Assembly (NCBI RefSeq): GCF_008868005.1
Contig: NZ_WAAO01000002.1
Coordinates: 186,001-250,000, forward strand
Origin: Microbacterium algeriense
Lineage (GTDB): Bacteria > Actinomycetota > Actinomycetes > Actinomycetales > Microbacteriaceae
Length of the DNA: 64,000 bases
Direction: 5' to 3'
This document shows positions 33,371 to 42,333 of this stretch, piece by piece (the first letter of the stretch is position 1; every line of letters begins with the position of its first letter). Both the position numbers and the translations under genes were made by a program. Below the pieces are notes generated by a model. The model was not told the origin of the DNA, ran no database searches, and saw only the letters and a program-made list of their open reading frames with translations.

Positions 33371-36300
33371 ATGACACCCGATGCCGCACAGCGAGCCGTG
33401 ATAGCCGCTGCACCCGCGTCGTCCGGCGTGATCATCGGCGCACCGGGGACCGGGAAGACGCGCACGCTCATCGAACGCGCCGTCCACCTCCTCGAGGAGG
33501 AGCAGCTGCGGCCGGAGCAGGTGCTCGCGCTCACCCCGAGCCGTCAGGCGGCGACGGCCCTGCGGGACCGGATCGGTGTGCGGATCGGCCAGGCGACGCC
33601 GGGACCGCTCGCGCGCTCGCTCGGATCCTTCGCGTTCCAGCTGGTCCGCGGGGCGATGGTCCGTGAGGGCGCGGAACCGCCGGCGCTGCTCACCGGAGCA
33701 GACCAGGACCGCATCATCGCCGAGCTGCTCGCCGGCGACGCCGAGGACGGTCGCATCGCCTGGCCGGAGGCGTTGAGCCCCTCGGTGCGCGCGTCCAAGG
33801 GATTCCGCTCGGAGCTGCGGGCCTTCCTCGCCGAATGCACGGAGCTCGGGGTGCGGCCCGACGAGCTCCGTGGTTCCGACGACCCGGTCTGGGCGGCGAC
33901 CGCGGAGTTCCTCATCGAATACCGCACCGTGCTCGATGCGCTGCGCGCAGCGCACCGTGATGCGGCGGACCTGCTGAGCGAGGCCAGCGCCATCCTGCGC
34001 ACGGCGGACGCCGCCGCCCTGGGGCCGCTCGCCCCGCTGCAGGCCGTGCTCATCGACGACGCGCAGGAGCTCACGCGCGGCGGCATCGCGGTCGTCACGG
34101 CGCTGCGCGACAGGGGCATCGCCGTCCTGGCCTTCGGCGATCCCGACATCTCGTCCGGATCCTTCCGCGGCGCGAGCCCCGAGCTGTTCGCCCAGCTCGC
34201 CGGCGTCCTGGGCGATGTGCGCGTGCTCGACGGCTCGCACCGGCAGAAGCCGGCGCTGACTGCGCTGACCCGCACCGTGACGCAGGCGATCGGAGCGTCC
34301 GGGCGCGTGGAACATCGACGCCCCCCGGTCCCGGTCGACCCCGACGAGGTCGAGGCGGCGGTCTCGACGTTCATCGCGCCCTCGCCGTACGAGGAGTTCG
34401 ACCGCATCGCCGGAGTCCTGCGTGAATGGCACCTCTCCGAGGGCGTCCGCTGGGACCGCATGGCTGTCATCGCGCATGACACGCGCCAGGTGACCACGCT
34501 CGAGACCGAGCTGGCGGCGCGCGAGGTCCCGACCAGGGCCGCAGGAGTGCAGCGTCCTCTCGGCAGCGAAGGCATCGTCCGTGACATCGTCGGCATCGTG
34601 CGGCTGGCGCTGACACCCGTCGAGGAGCGCACATCGCAGGCGCTCGAGGAGGCCATGCGCACGCCGTTCGGCGGGATGGACGCGATCGGGCTGCGCCGAC
34701 TGCGGGCCAGGCTGCGGCACCTCGAGCTGGAGCAGGGGGGATCCACACCGGCACGCGAGCTGCTGCGGCAGGCGATGGCGGAGCCGTCGCACCTGACCCT
34801 CATCGACTCGCCGGAGTCCCGCACGGGCGAGCGCTTCGCCGACACGATCCGATCGCTCGCGCTCGCCGCAACCTCCGGCGAGACCATCCACGACCTGCTC
34901 TGGCGGGTGTGGGATCAGGCGAGGGCGGTCGACGGGCGCAAGCTGCAGGTCGCGTGGCGGGAGATCTCGCTCCTGCCGACCGGCGCCGAGACCGCACGGT
35001 CCCTCGACGCGCTCGTGGCACTGTTCGACGCCGCGAAGCGCTTCGTGGAACGCACCCCGAACGAGAAGCCGGAGGCGTTCGTCCGCGACATCCTCGACAG
35101 CGCGGTCCCCGAGGACTCGCTATCCAGCCCGGACCGTCCAGGGACCGTCACGCTGCTGACACCCGCCACGGCGCTCGGTACCGAGTTCGACGCGGTCGTC
35201 GTCGCGGGGGTGCAGGACGGCGTGTGGCCGAACGTCCGGCTGCGCGGCGGCCTGCTGCAGACCTGGCGACTGGCCGATGCGATGCTCGGAGCGCGCACCG
35301 GTACGCGTGTCGAGCCACCCGGTGTGCTCGACCGGCGTCGTGCCGCGCTGCATGACGAACTGCGGCTGTTCGTCCGCGCCGTCTCGCGGGCGCGGAGCCG
35401 TCTGCTCATCACGGGCGTCGACGACGACGACCTCACGCCCAGCGCGTTCTTCGGTTTCCTTCCCGCTCCGGAGCCGCCGGAGCGTCACGCCTCCGCCGAG
35501 CACCCGTTGACCCTGCGCGGGCTCGTCGCCCGGCATCGGCGCACGCTCACGACGGCGACGGCGGAGGGTGCGAGGCGGGATGCCGCCGCCCAGCTCGCCG
35601 TGCTCGCTCGGGAGGGGGTGCCCGGGGCCCACCCCGCCGAGTGGTACGGCATCATGCCCGCGTCGACCGACGCCCCGTTGCGGGATCTGACCGTGACGGG
35701 CGCTCGCGTGTCGCCGTCGAAGATGGAGTCCTACGAGGAATGCGGCCTCAACTGGGTCGTGTCCGCACTCGGCGGCGATACCGTGATGCCCCCGACCGCC
35801 GGCATCGGGACCATCCTGCACGAGGCGATGGAACGGGTGCCGGACGGAGACATCGAGCGCATGCGGGAGATCGTCGCGGAGCGCTGGCCCGAGCTCGACT
35901 TCGAGACCGAGTGGATCGGGCGCAAGGAGCGACGGCGAGCCGATCTGCTCGTCGACCGGCTGCACACCTACCTCGGCGATGTGCGCGGAGACGGAGGGCG
36001 CGTGATCGGCAGCGAGGTGGAGTTCCGCTTCGCGGTGGACGTGCTCGCGCCGGGGGAGGATGCTGTGCCGGCGGTGCATCCGGTCGTGGAGGACCGGGGC
36101 GACCAGGCGATCATCCACGGGTACATCGACCGGATCGAGGCGTACCCGCCCGGCGCGGGCGATCATCCGCACGCACGCGGGCGCGGCTGGGAGCGGATCG
36201 CGGGAGCCGAAGCGGGGCCGACCGTCGTCGTCGACCTGAAGACGGGCAAGAACGACCCGGAGTCGGACTCCGGCGTCCTCGAGCACGCGCAGCTGGCCGC

Positions 36301-36589
36301 CTACCAGATCGCGGTGCAGCAGGGACTGGTCGAGGGCGCTCCTCCGGACTCCCTGGCCGGGGCGCGGCTCGTGATCGTCTCCAAGACCCTCGCCAAGAGC
36401 GACTACCGCATCGCGCACCAGCACACCCTGGATGACGAGGCGCGTGCGGCCTTCCTGCGTCGCGTCTCCGATGCCGCCCGGGGCATGTCCGCGTCGAGCT
36501 TCACGGCGCAGGTCGAATCGCACTGCGCGGACACCCAGCGTCGTGTGCACCCGTGCCGCGTGCACACGGTTCCGGCGGTGAGTTCGTGA
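33371..36589 (+). CDS. adnA: AdnA: UvrD-like helicase/RecB-like nuclease subunit
   Basis: The 1072-residue subunit belongs to the AdnAB double-strand-break resection machine. The N-terminal UvrD-like motor has GAPGTGKT (23-30), a degenerate DDAQE motif II, and later motifs VVVAGVQDGVWPN and FVRAVSRARSRLL. The C-terminal RecB-family nuclease has the metal site in VVVDLKTGK (Asp955, Lys957) and QLAAYQ. Cys791 before the nuclease and Cys1052/Cys1062 after it are positioned like cluster-binding residues of AddB-type nucleases, but only three are seen. ATG 33371 lies seven bases after TAGCGT. GTGA overlap with adnB. Confidence 0.92.
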   Translation: MTPDAAQRAVIAAAPASSGVIIGAPGTGKTRTLIERAVHLLEEEQLRPEQVLALTPSRQAATALRDRIGVRIGQATPGPLARSLGSFAFQLVRGAMVREGAEPPALLTGADQDRIIAELLAGDAEDGRIAWPEALSPSVRASKGFRSELRAFLAECTELGVRPDELRGSDDPVWAATAEFLIEYRTVLDALRAAHRDAADLLSEASAILRTADAAALGPLAPLQAVLIDDAQELTRGGIAVVTALRDRGIAVLAFGDPDISSGSFRGASPELFAQLAGVLGDVRVLDGSHRQKPALTALTRTVTQAIGASGRVEHRRPPVPVDPDEVEAAVSTFIAPSPYEEFDRIAGVLREWHLSEGVRWDRMAVIAHDTRQVTTLETELAAREVPTRAAGVQRPLGSEGIVRDIVGIVRLALTPVEERTSQALEEAMRTPFGGMDAIGLRRLRARLRHLELEQGGSTPARELLRQAMAEPSHLTLIDSPESRTGERFADTIRSLALAATSGETIHDLLWRVWDQARAVDGRKLQVAWREISLLPTGAETARSLDALVALFDAAKRFVERTPNEKPEAFVRDILDSAVPEDSLSSPDRPGTVTLLTPATALGTEFDAVVVAGVQDGVWPNVRLRGGLLQTWRLADAMLGARTGTRVEPPGVLDRRRAALHDELRLFVRAVSRARSRLLITGVDDDDLTPSAFFGFLPAPEPPERHASAEHPLTLRGLVARHRRTLTTATAEGARRDAAAQLAVLAREGVPGAHPAEWYGIMPASTDAPLRDLTVTGARVSPSKMESYEECGLNWVVSALGGDTVMPPTAGIGTILHEAMERVPDGDIERMREIVAERWPELDFETEWIGRKERRRADLLVDRLHTYLGDVRGDGGRVIGSEVEFRFAVDVLAPGEDAVPAVHPVVEDRGDQAIIHGYIDRIEAYPPGAGDHPHARGRGWERIAGAEAGPTVVVDLKTGKNDPESDSGVLEHAQLAAYQIAVQQGLVEGAPPDSLAGARLVIVSKTLAKSDYRIAHQHTLDDEARAAFLRRVSDAARGMSASSFTAQVESHCADTQRRVHPCRVHTVPAVSS

Positions 36590-39500
36590 CGGCATGGGAG
36601 GGCAGTCTGGGAATCTCGGCGACCGACATCGCCGCCGCGCTCGGCCAGCCCCCGCCGACAGCGGCTCAGCAACGGGTCATCGAGGCTCCGCCCGCACCAG
36701 CGCTCGTGGTGGCGGGCGCCGGATCGGGTAAGACCGAGACCATGTCGGGACGGGTCGTGTGGCTCGTCGCCAACGGGCACGTGAACCGGGACGAGATCCT
36801 CGGCCTCACCTTCACGCGGAAGGCCGCGGGCGAACTGGCCGAGCGGATCAGCCATCGCCTGGCCGTCATCGACGAGTACGGCCGGCGGGGCCTGCTGCCG
36901 TACCTGCCGGCGATCGTGCGCGACGGCGATCTGCGTCGCGTGGACGAGGCGGCCCCGGGGCGCCAGCGTGAGCTGGTCCGTGCGACGGTGCTCGATGAGC
37001 TCGCCGCTCGCCACGGCACCGGATGGGACCCGGTGGCCCCGCGTGCGGCAGAGGACCTCATGATCCGGCCCCGCGTGTCGACCTACAACGCCTTCGCCGA
37101 CGGCATCGTCCGGGAGCACGCCGCGCGCATCGGCCGCGACCCCGACGTGGCGATGCTCAGCCAGGCGGCCTCCTGGATGCTGGCACGCGAGGTGGTGCTG
37201 CGCAGCGATCTGCCCGAGCTCGAGCAGATCGACTTCGCGCTGGCCACGATCATCGACGCCGTGCAGCGCCTCGCCGGGGAGGCCCTCGACCACCGCGTCG
37301 ACCTGACCGTCGCGGAACGTCTCGCCCGGGAGCAGGCCCTCGCGTTCGAGCCCTACCGCGGCAACGGCGACGTCGAGAAGGCGGCGCTCAACCTCCTCAG
37401 CCTCCCGACGCTCGCGCACCTCGTCCGGGACTACATCGCCGAGAAGGAGCGCCGCGGCGTGCTGGACTTCGCCGACCAGGTCAGCGGGGCGTACGACATC
37501 GTCGAGTCCGCGCCCGATGTGCGCGCAGAGCTCCGCGAGCAGCACCGCGTGGTGCTTCTGGACGAGTACCAGGACACCTCGGTCATCCAGACCCGCTTCC
37601 TCGCGGAGCTCTTCCGCGATTCCGCCGTGATGGCGGTCGGCGACCCGCACCAATCGATCTACGGTTGGCGCGGGGCGAGCGCCGACAACCTCTACGCCTT
37701 CTCCGGCACCTTCGCCAGTGGCGGCACCGCCCAGACCTACAGCCTCATGACCAGCTGGCGCAACGACCGGCGCATCCTGGACATCGCGAATCGAGTGCTG
37801 GAACCTCTGCAGCGCCCGGGACTGGACGTGCCTCCGCTCGAACCGCGGCCGGGAGCAGGGGAGGGCGACGTCACCGTGGAGTTCCCGTTCACGGTCGACG
37901 ACGAGGCCGCAGCGGTCGCCGAGTGGTTCGCGGAGCGTCGGGCCGCTCACGACGCGGCCGGCGTCGCAGAGGGCACGAGGAAGCCACACACCGGCGCCAT
38001 CCTGTTCCGATCGAAGCGGCACATGCAGACGTTCGCCGCCGCGCTCGCCGCCCGCGGCATCCCGCATCGCATCCTGGGGCTCGGTGGGCTCCTCGCGACA
38101 CCGGAGGTGGTCGACGTCGTCTCCACGCTGCGGGTCGTGCACGACCCGACTGCGGGGTCGGCGTTGATCCGCCTCCTCACCGGTCCGCGATTCGGGATCG
38201 GCGTCGCCGACATGGCCGCGCTCTACGATCTGGGCCGCACCCTGTCGGAACGAGACACCGCGATGATGCCCCTTCCCGAGGAGGTGCGGGTTCGCCTGCG
38301 CTCCTCGCGGGGCGCCGACGAGGCGGTCTCCATCGTCGACGCGGTCGATGTGGTGCGAGCGGTGCGCGACGACTATCGGCTGCTCGAGGCGATCACGCCC
38401 GACGGCAGGGCGCGTATCCGCGCCGCAGGGGAGATGCTGGAGCGGCTCCGCCGTGCGTCGTCGCAGCCGATCCCGGAACTGATCCGGCTCATCGAACTCG
38501 AACTGCGTCTGGACATCGAACTCGCGGCGAACGAGACCCGCGGGCCCGCGCGGGTCGCGGCGACGCAGCTGCGCGCCTTCTCGGACGAGGTCCGCGCGTT
38601 CCTCGCCGCCGACGAGCGGGGCAGCATCGGGAGTCTGCTCGCCTGGCTGGACAAGGCGGAGAGCACGGACGAACTGATGCCCCGGCCGGAGCCCCCGGAG
38701 CCGGGAGTCGTGCAACTGCTGACGATCCACGGCTCCAAGGGCCTGGAGTGGGACGCCGTCGCCGTGGTCAGGCTCGTGGCCGACGAGCTCCCCAGCCGGG
38801 TCTCCGACACCTCCGGCTGGTTCGGCTTCGGCGTGGTGCCCTTCGCGCTGCGTGGCGACCGCGCCGCCCTCCCGCGCTTCACCTGGGATCCGGTGGCGGC
38901 GATGGGCGAGGAGACCGACCCGGTCAAGCGTCAGCGGCTCGCTCAGGCCTCGCTGTCCGGTGGGGCGACCAAGGCGAACCCGGAGGGCGGCGCGCTCAAG
39001 CGGTTCAAGGACGCGTACCGCGCGTACCAGCAGCAGGAGGAGCGTCGCCTCGCGTACGTCGCCGTCACCAGAGCGCGCACCGATCTCCTGCTCAGCGGAG
39101 CCCATTGGGCGGGGCAGAAGGCTCCGCGCACGCCGAGCCCCTACCTGCTCGAGGCGATCGACGCCCAGGGAGGGGAGGCGATCGAAGCCGTCGATCCGGA
39201 CGAGAACCCGTACGACGGCCCGGGGGCGACCCTCCACTGGCCGCTCGATCCGCTCGGCTCCCGCCGCCGGATCGTCTCGGCGGCGGCGGGCCTGGTCGAG
39301 GATGCGGTCGACGCCGGCACGGCCGAGCCGTCGGTCGAGCTCACGCGCCTGCTCGCGGAGCGTGCCGCGCGCCTGCGCGGAACCGATGCCCTGCCGCCGA
39401 CGCGCGTGCCGGCGTCGCGGTTCAAGGACTACGTCACGGACTTCTCCGGCACCCTGTCGTCGATCGTGCGGCCGATGCCGGAGCGGCCGTACCGGCAGAC

Positions 39501-40086
39501 CCGCCTCGGGACCCTCTTCCATGCCTGGGTCGAGCAGCGCTCGGAGCTGGTCGGTGTGGGCAGGAGGGTGGACGAGGCCCTGTGGGAGGTCGACGAGGAT
39601 GAGCCGGCGTCGGAGCCCTGGCACGACGCGACGGTCCCGGACGCTGCGGGGGCCGCGGCGGACGCGGCCGATCTGGCAGCCCTTCAGGCGACGTTCGAAC
39701 GCAGCGAGTGGGGTGGCTTGAAACCTATCGCGGTCGAGATCGAGATCGACTTCGCCCTCGGCGCCGGATCGGGCGACCGCGACGGGCAGGCGCACATCGT
39801 GATCTGCAAGCTCGACGCCGTGTACCGCCGTGCGGATCGGGGCGACCGCATCGAGATCGTGGACTGGAAGACCGGTCGGGCCCCGCGCACGCCGCAGGAG
39901 CGCGAAGAGCGGATGCTGCAGCTCGCGCTCTACCGACTCGCCTACCACCGGCGCTTCGAGGTGCCGCTGGAGGAGATCGACGTGGCGCTGTACTACGTGG
40001 CGGACGACCTGGTCATCCGCGGCGACAGGGTCTACTCCGAGGAGGAGCTCTTCCACCGCTGGAGCGCCGCCCGCGCGGCCCGCTGA
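36586..40086 (+). CDS. adnB: AdnB: UvrD-like helicase/RecB-like nuclease subunit
   Basis: The 1166-residue partner of AdnA has P-loop GAGSGKTE (43-50), motif II VLLDEYQDTS, motif III GDPHQSIYGWRGA, motif V TIHGSKGLEWDAVAV and motif VI YVAVTRAR, so it is an intact SF1 motor. The C-terminal RecB nuclease has EIVDWKTGR (Asp1093, Lys1095) and QLALYRLAY. AdnAB unwinds and degrades DNA from double-strand ends in actinobacteria, where RecBCD is missing or diverted. GTG 36586 overlaps the adnA stop. Its last 55 bases overlap a convergent gene. Confidence 0.94.
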   Translation: MTAWEGSLGISATDIAAALGQPPPTAAQQRVIEAPPAPALVVAGAGSGKTETMSGRVVWLVANGHVNRDEILGLTFTRKAAGELAERISHRLAVIDEYGRRGLLPYLPAIVRDGDLRRVDEAAPGRQRELVRATVLDELAARHGTGWDPVAPRAAEDLMIRPRVSTYNAFADGIVREHAARIGRDPDVAMLSQAASWMLAREVVLRSDLPELEQIDFALATIIDAVQRLAGEALDHRVDLTVAERLAREQALAFEPYRGNGDVEKAALNLLSLPTLAHLVRDYIAEKERRGVLDFADQVSGAYDIVESAPDVRAELREQHRVVLLDEYQDTSVIQTRFLAELFRDSAVMAVGDPHQSIYGWRGASADNLYAFSGTFASGGTAQTYSLMTSWRNDRRILDIANRVLEPLQRPGLDVPPLEPRPGAGEGDVTVEFPFTVDDEAAAVAEWFAERRAAHDAAGVAEGTRKPHTGAILFRSKRHMQTFAAALAARGIPHRILGLGGLLATPEVVDVVSTLRVVHDPTAGSALIRLLTGPRFGIGVADMAALYDLGRTLSERDTAMMPLPEEVRVRLRSSRGADEAVSIVDAVDVVRAVRDDYRLLEAITPDGRARIRAAGEMLERLRRASSQPIPELIRLIELELRLDIELAANETRGPARVAATQLRAFSDEVRAFLAADERGSIGSLLAWLDKAESTDELMPRPEPPEPGVVQLLTIHGSKGLEWDAVAVVRLVADELPSRVSDTSGWFGFGVVPFALRGDRAALPRFTWDPVAAMGEETDPVKRQRLAQASLSGGATKANPEGGALKRFKDAYRAYQQQEERRLAYVAVTRARTDLLLSGAHWAGQKAPRTPSPYLLEAIDAQGGEAIEAVDPDENPYDGPGATLHWPLDPLGSRRRIVSAAAGLVEDAVDAGTAEPSVELTRLLAERAARLRGTDALPPTRVPASRFKDYVTDFSGTLSSIVRPMPERPYRQTRLGTLFHAWVEQRSELVGVGRRVDEALWEVDEDEPASEPWHDATVPDAAGAAADAADLAALQATFERSEWGGLKPIAVEIEIDFALGAGSGDRDGQAHIVICKLDAVYRRADRGDRIEIVDWKTGRAPRTPQEREERMLQLALYRLAYHRRFEVPLEEIDVALYYVADDLVIRGDRVYSEEELFHRWSAARAAR

Positions 40087-41387
40087 GCCTCGTCGGTGTC
40101 GTCCTCGTCGTCCTCAGGGGCCGCCGCAGCGGGCCGGTGCGACGACGAAGGGTCGTCGCGCACGTCACGGCTGCCCGCGAACGCGTTCGTGACGCCGGAG
40201 AGATCCTCGGTCTCGATGTTCAGCATCTCGGCCCGCCGTGCATCCTCGGCATCGGCAGCGAACCCCGGGAGCGGCGTCGGCGCGTCCCCGGCTCGGGTGG
40301 TCTCCTCGTCGCTCGTCTCAGCGTCGCGCGCCCACAGCTCCTCGGGGTTGTAGGCATCCGTGTGCATCGAGGTGTCGACCTCGCTCGCCGTGTCCCTCGG
40401 CACACGATCCAGAGCATCCAGAGCCGAGTCGACGCCGGTGCCCCGTGGTTCGTCGATGTGGAGATCGTCGGAGTTCAGGCCCTCGGCGAGGGCGACGAGC
40501 AGGGCGGCGGCATCGTCGACGATGTCGGGTCGGCGCATCGAGTCGCCATGCACCAGCCATCGTGCGAACTCCAGTTCCGCGAGCAGGCGGGCGCGCACCT
40601 CCAGGCCGCTGTCGGGCGCGCGCTCGATGGCCCGGGCGTAGGCGGCGTGCACGTCGTCGGCGGCGTCGGGGGCTGCAGACAGCCAGGAGAGGTCGAGCGC
40701 GGGGTCTCCGACCGACAGGCCGTGCCACCCCAGGAGGCCGATCACGGCAGGGCCGTCATCCGGGTCGTCTTCGAACAGGAAGGACGTGGCCTGTACGCCA
40801 CCGAGCGTCACGGTGGACTCGAACTGCCAGAGGTCGTCGTCGGCCACGGCATCGCGCCAGCGCACCGTCAGCCGGGCGGGCACCCGCCCCGTCGCCGCGG
40901 CCGTGTCGACCAGCCGCTCGATCTCGGCGCGGCTCTCCTCGGCACTGCGGGTGGCGAGACCGGCGCTGCGCACGACGGACGTCGGCAGGCCGTGCACGGC
41001 CGCGATCGACGCTCCCATGGACTCTGCGGCGCCACGTCCAGGGGGGACCATGGCGGCCTCGATCTGGAACCCCGGGAGGAGCTCGGTGACGAGCGCGCGC
41101 CCGTCGCCGATACGCGTCTCGCCGATGTAGGCCGGCGCGGCGAACGGGAGCATGGCGCGAGCGCCGTCGGTCAGAGCACGGAGCGCGATCGCCTCGGCCG
41201 CGAGCTCTCGCGCCGTCTCGTCGTCGTCGGCGACGCGGATCGCGAGCTCTCGTCCGTCGGCGAGCGAGGCGATCCCCGAGTCGAAGCGGCCGTCGCCACC
41301 GGCGCTGAGGCTCCGGGCACCCGTGACCTCCGCCCCGGGCAGTGCGGCGGTCACAGCCGCGGCTAGAGTGAAAGGAGAGCGTCCCAT
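40032..41387 (-). CDS. Degenerate phosphotransferase-like (pseudokinase) protein
   Basis: The 451-residue protein has the two-lobe APH/macrolide-kinase layout to about residue 295, then a 150-residue acidic, Asp/Glu/Ala-rich disordered tail. Catalytic landmarks are eroded: the Brenner HGD/N loop is replaced by VADDDLWQFES, and the metal-binding Asp that should precede HGLSVGDPALDL is Gly (LLGWHG). The GDPxxDL scaffold remains. I infer a non-catalytic kinase fold. ATG 41387 is six bases after TACCCT. Its 3' end overlaps adnB by 55 bases tail to tail. Confidence 0.82.
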   Translation of the reverse strand: MGRSPFTLAAAVTAALPGAEVTGARSLSAGGDGRFDSGIASLADGRELAIRVADDDETARELAAEAIALRALTDGARAMLPFAAPAYIGETRIGDGRALVTELLPGFQIEAAMVPPGRGAAESMGASIAAVHGLPTSVVRSAGLATRSAEESRAEIERLVDTAAATGRVPARLTVRWRDAVADDDLWQFESTVTLGGVQATSFLFEDDPDDGPAVIGLLGWHGLSVGDPALDLSWLSAAPDAADDVHAAYARAIERAPDSGLEVRARLLAELEFARWLVHGDSMRRPDIVDDAAALLVALAEGLNSDDLHIDEPRGTGVDSALDALDRVPRDTASEVDTSMHTDAYNPEELWARDAETSDEETTRAGDAPTPLPGFAADAEDARRAEMLNIETEDLSGVTNAFAGSRDVRDDPSSSHRPAAAAPEDDEDDTDEAQRAARAALQRWKSSSSE

Positions 41388-41451
41388 GCCCCCAGGGTAG
41401 GTCGGCTCAGGGGCGGTCCCGCCTCCGCCACGCCCGTGAGAGAGGGAGTCG

Positions 41452-42333
41452 ATGACCATTCCGCGCCCGACCCTCGACCGTGCAGCCGAGCTCCGCGAGG
41501 AGCAGGGCGTGCTCGATCGTCTGCGCCACGATCTGGCGACCCGCGTGATCGTCGTGCGCGAGGGACGGGTCAGAGTCGTCGACTCCGCGCTCCTGCGGGT
41601 GCCGCCGACGGCGGTGGAGGAGGCCACCTGGGCTCTCCTCGGACGCGACGCGGACGGCACCGCGCTGCTGCTCGCGGCCGCGCCGCCCGAGACCGACGCG
41701 CTGGACGCGGCGCCGGACGAGATCTGGCTCGGACTGCGCGACCTCGGCGGACGCATCGATGCGCGGGAGGCCGAACTGCTCACGGGAGCGATCGCGCTCG
41801 CGGGCTGGCTGCGCGACGCGCCGTTCTGCCCCACGTGCGGCGGGGGCACCGAACTGCGTCAGGCCGGATGGTCGCGACGCTGCCTCGTCTGCGGGCGGGA
41901 GCACTTCCCTCGTACGGATCCCGCGGTCATCGTGGCGGTCGAGAGCCGTGACGGCGAGCGCCTCCTGCTCGGCGCCAATGCGAACTGGGGCGGCCGGATG
42001 TACTCCTGCTTCGCCGGGTTCACCGAGGCCGGAGAGTCGCTGGAGGCGACCGTGCACCGCGAGATCGAGGAGGAGTCGGGCGTGCGCCTTTCCACCCTGC
42101 GTTACATCTCCTCGCAGGCCTGGCCGTTCCCGCGCTCGCTCATGGTCGGCTTCCGTGCGGTCGTGGAGGACGAGTCCGCGGCGATCGCCGACGGCGAGGA
42201 GATCATCGACGTGCGCTGGTTCACCCGTGCCGAGATCGCCTCCGCGCTCGCCGGAGACGGTCCGGTCGGGCTACCGGGGCCCGCATCCATCGCGAGGGCG
42301 CTGATCGTCGACTGGTACGAGGGCAGCGCGTGA
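41452..42333 (+). CDS. nudC: NAD(+) diphosphatase NudC
   Basis: The 293-residue Nudix enzyme hydrolyses NADH/NAD+ (and in some bacteria NAD caps on RNA). The zinc ribbon is complete: Cys126/Cys129 (CPTCG) and Cys144/Cys147 (CLVCG). The Nudix box begins at Gly189 (GFTEAGES...REIEEESG), followed by the NADH-specific SQAWPFPRSLM. An N-terminal beta domain of about 120 residues precedes it. GAGAGAGGGAG sits just upstream of ATG 41452. It is coupled to the helicase gene by a four-base GTGA overlap. Confidence 0.95.
   Translation: MTIPRPTLDRAAELREEQGVLDRLRHDLATRVIVVREGRVRVVDSALLRVPPTAVEEATWALLGRDADGTALLLAAAPPETDALDAAPDEIWLGLRDLGGRIDAREAELLTGAIALAGWLRDAPFCPTCGGGTELRQAGWSRRCLVCGREHFPRTDPAVIVAVESRDGERLLLGANANWGGRMYSCFAGFTEAGESLEATVHREIEEESGVRLSTLRYISSQAWPFPRSLMVGFRAVVEDESAAIADGEEIIDVRWFTRAEIASALAGDGPVGLPGPASIARALIVDWYEGSA

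Noticed and set aside
36403..40056. A 1217-codon open frame on the minus strand opposite adnB
   Set aside because: It is a high-GC shadow of adnB: no motifs, no plausible start, while adnB has every helicase and nuclease motif.
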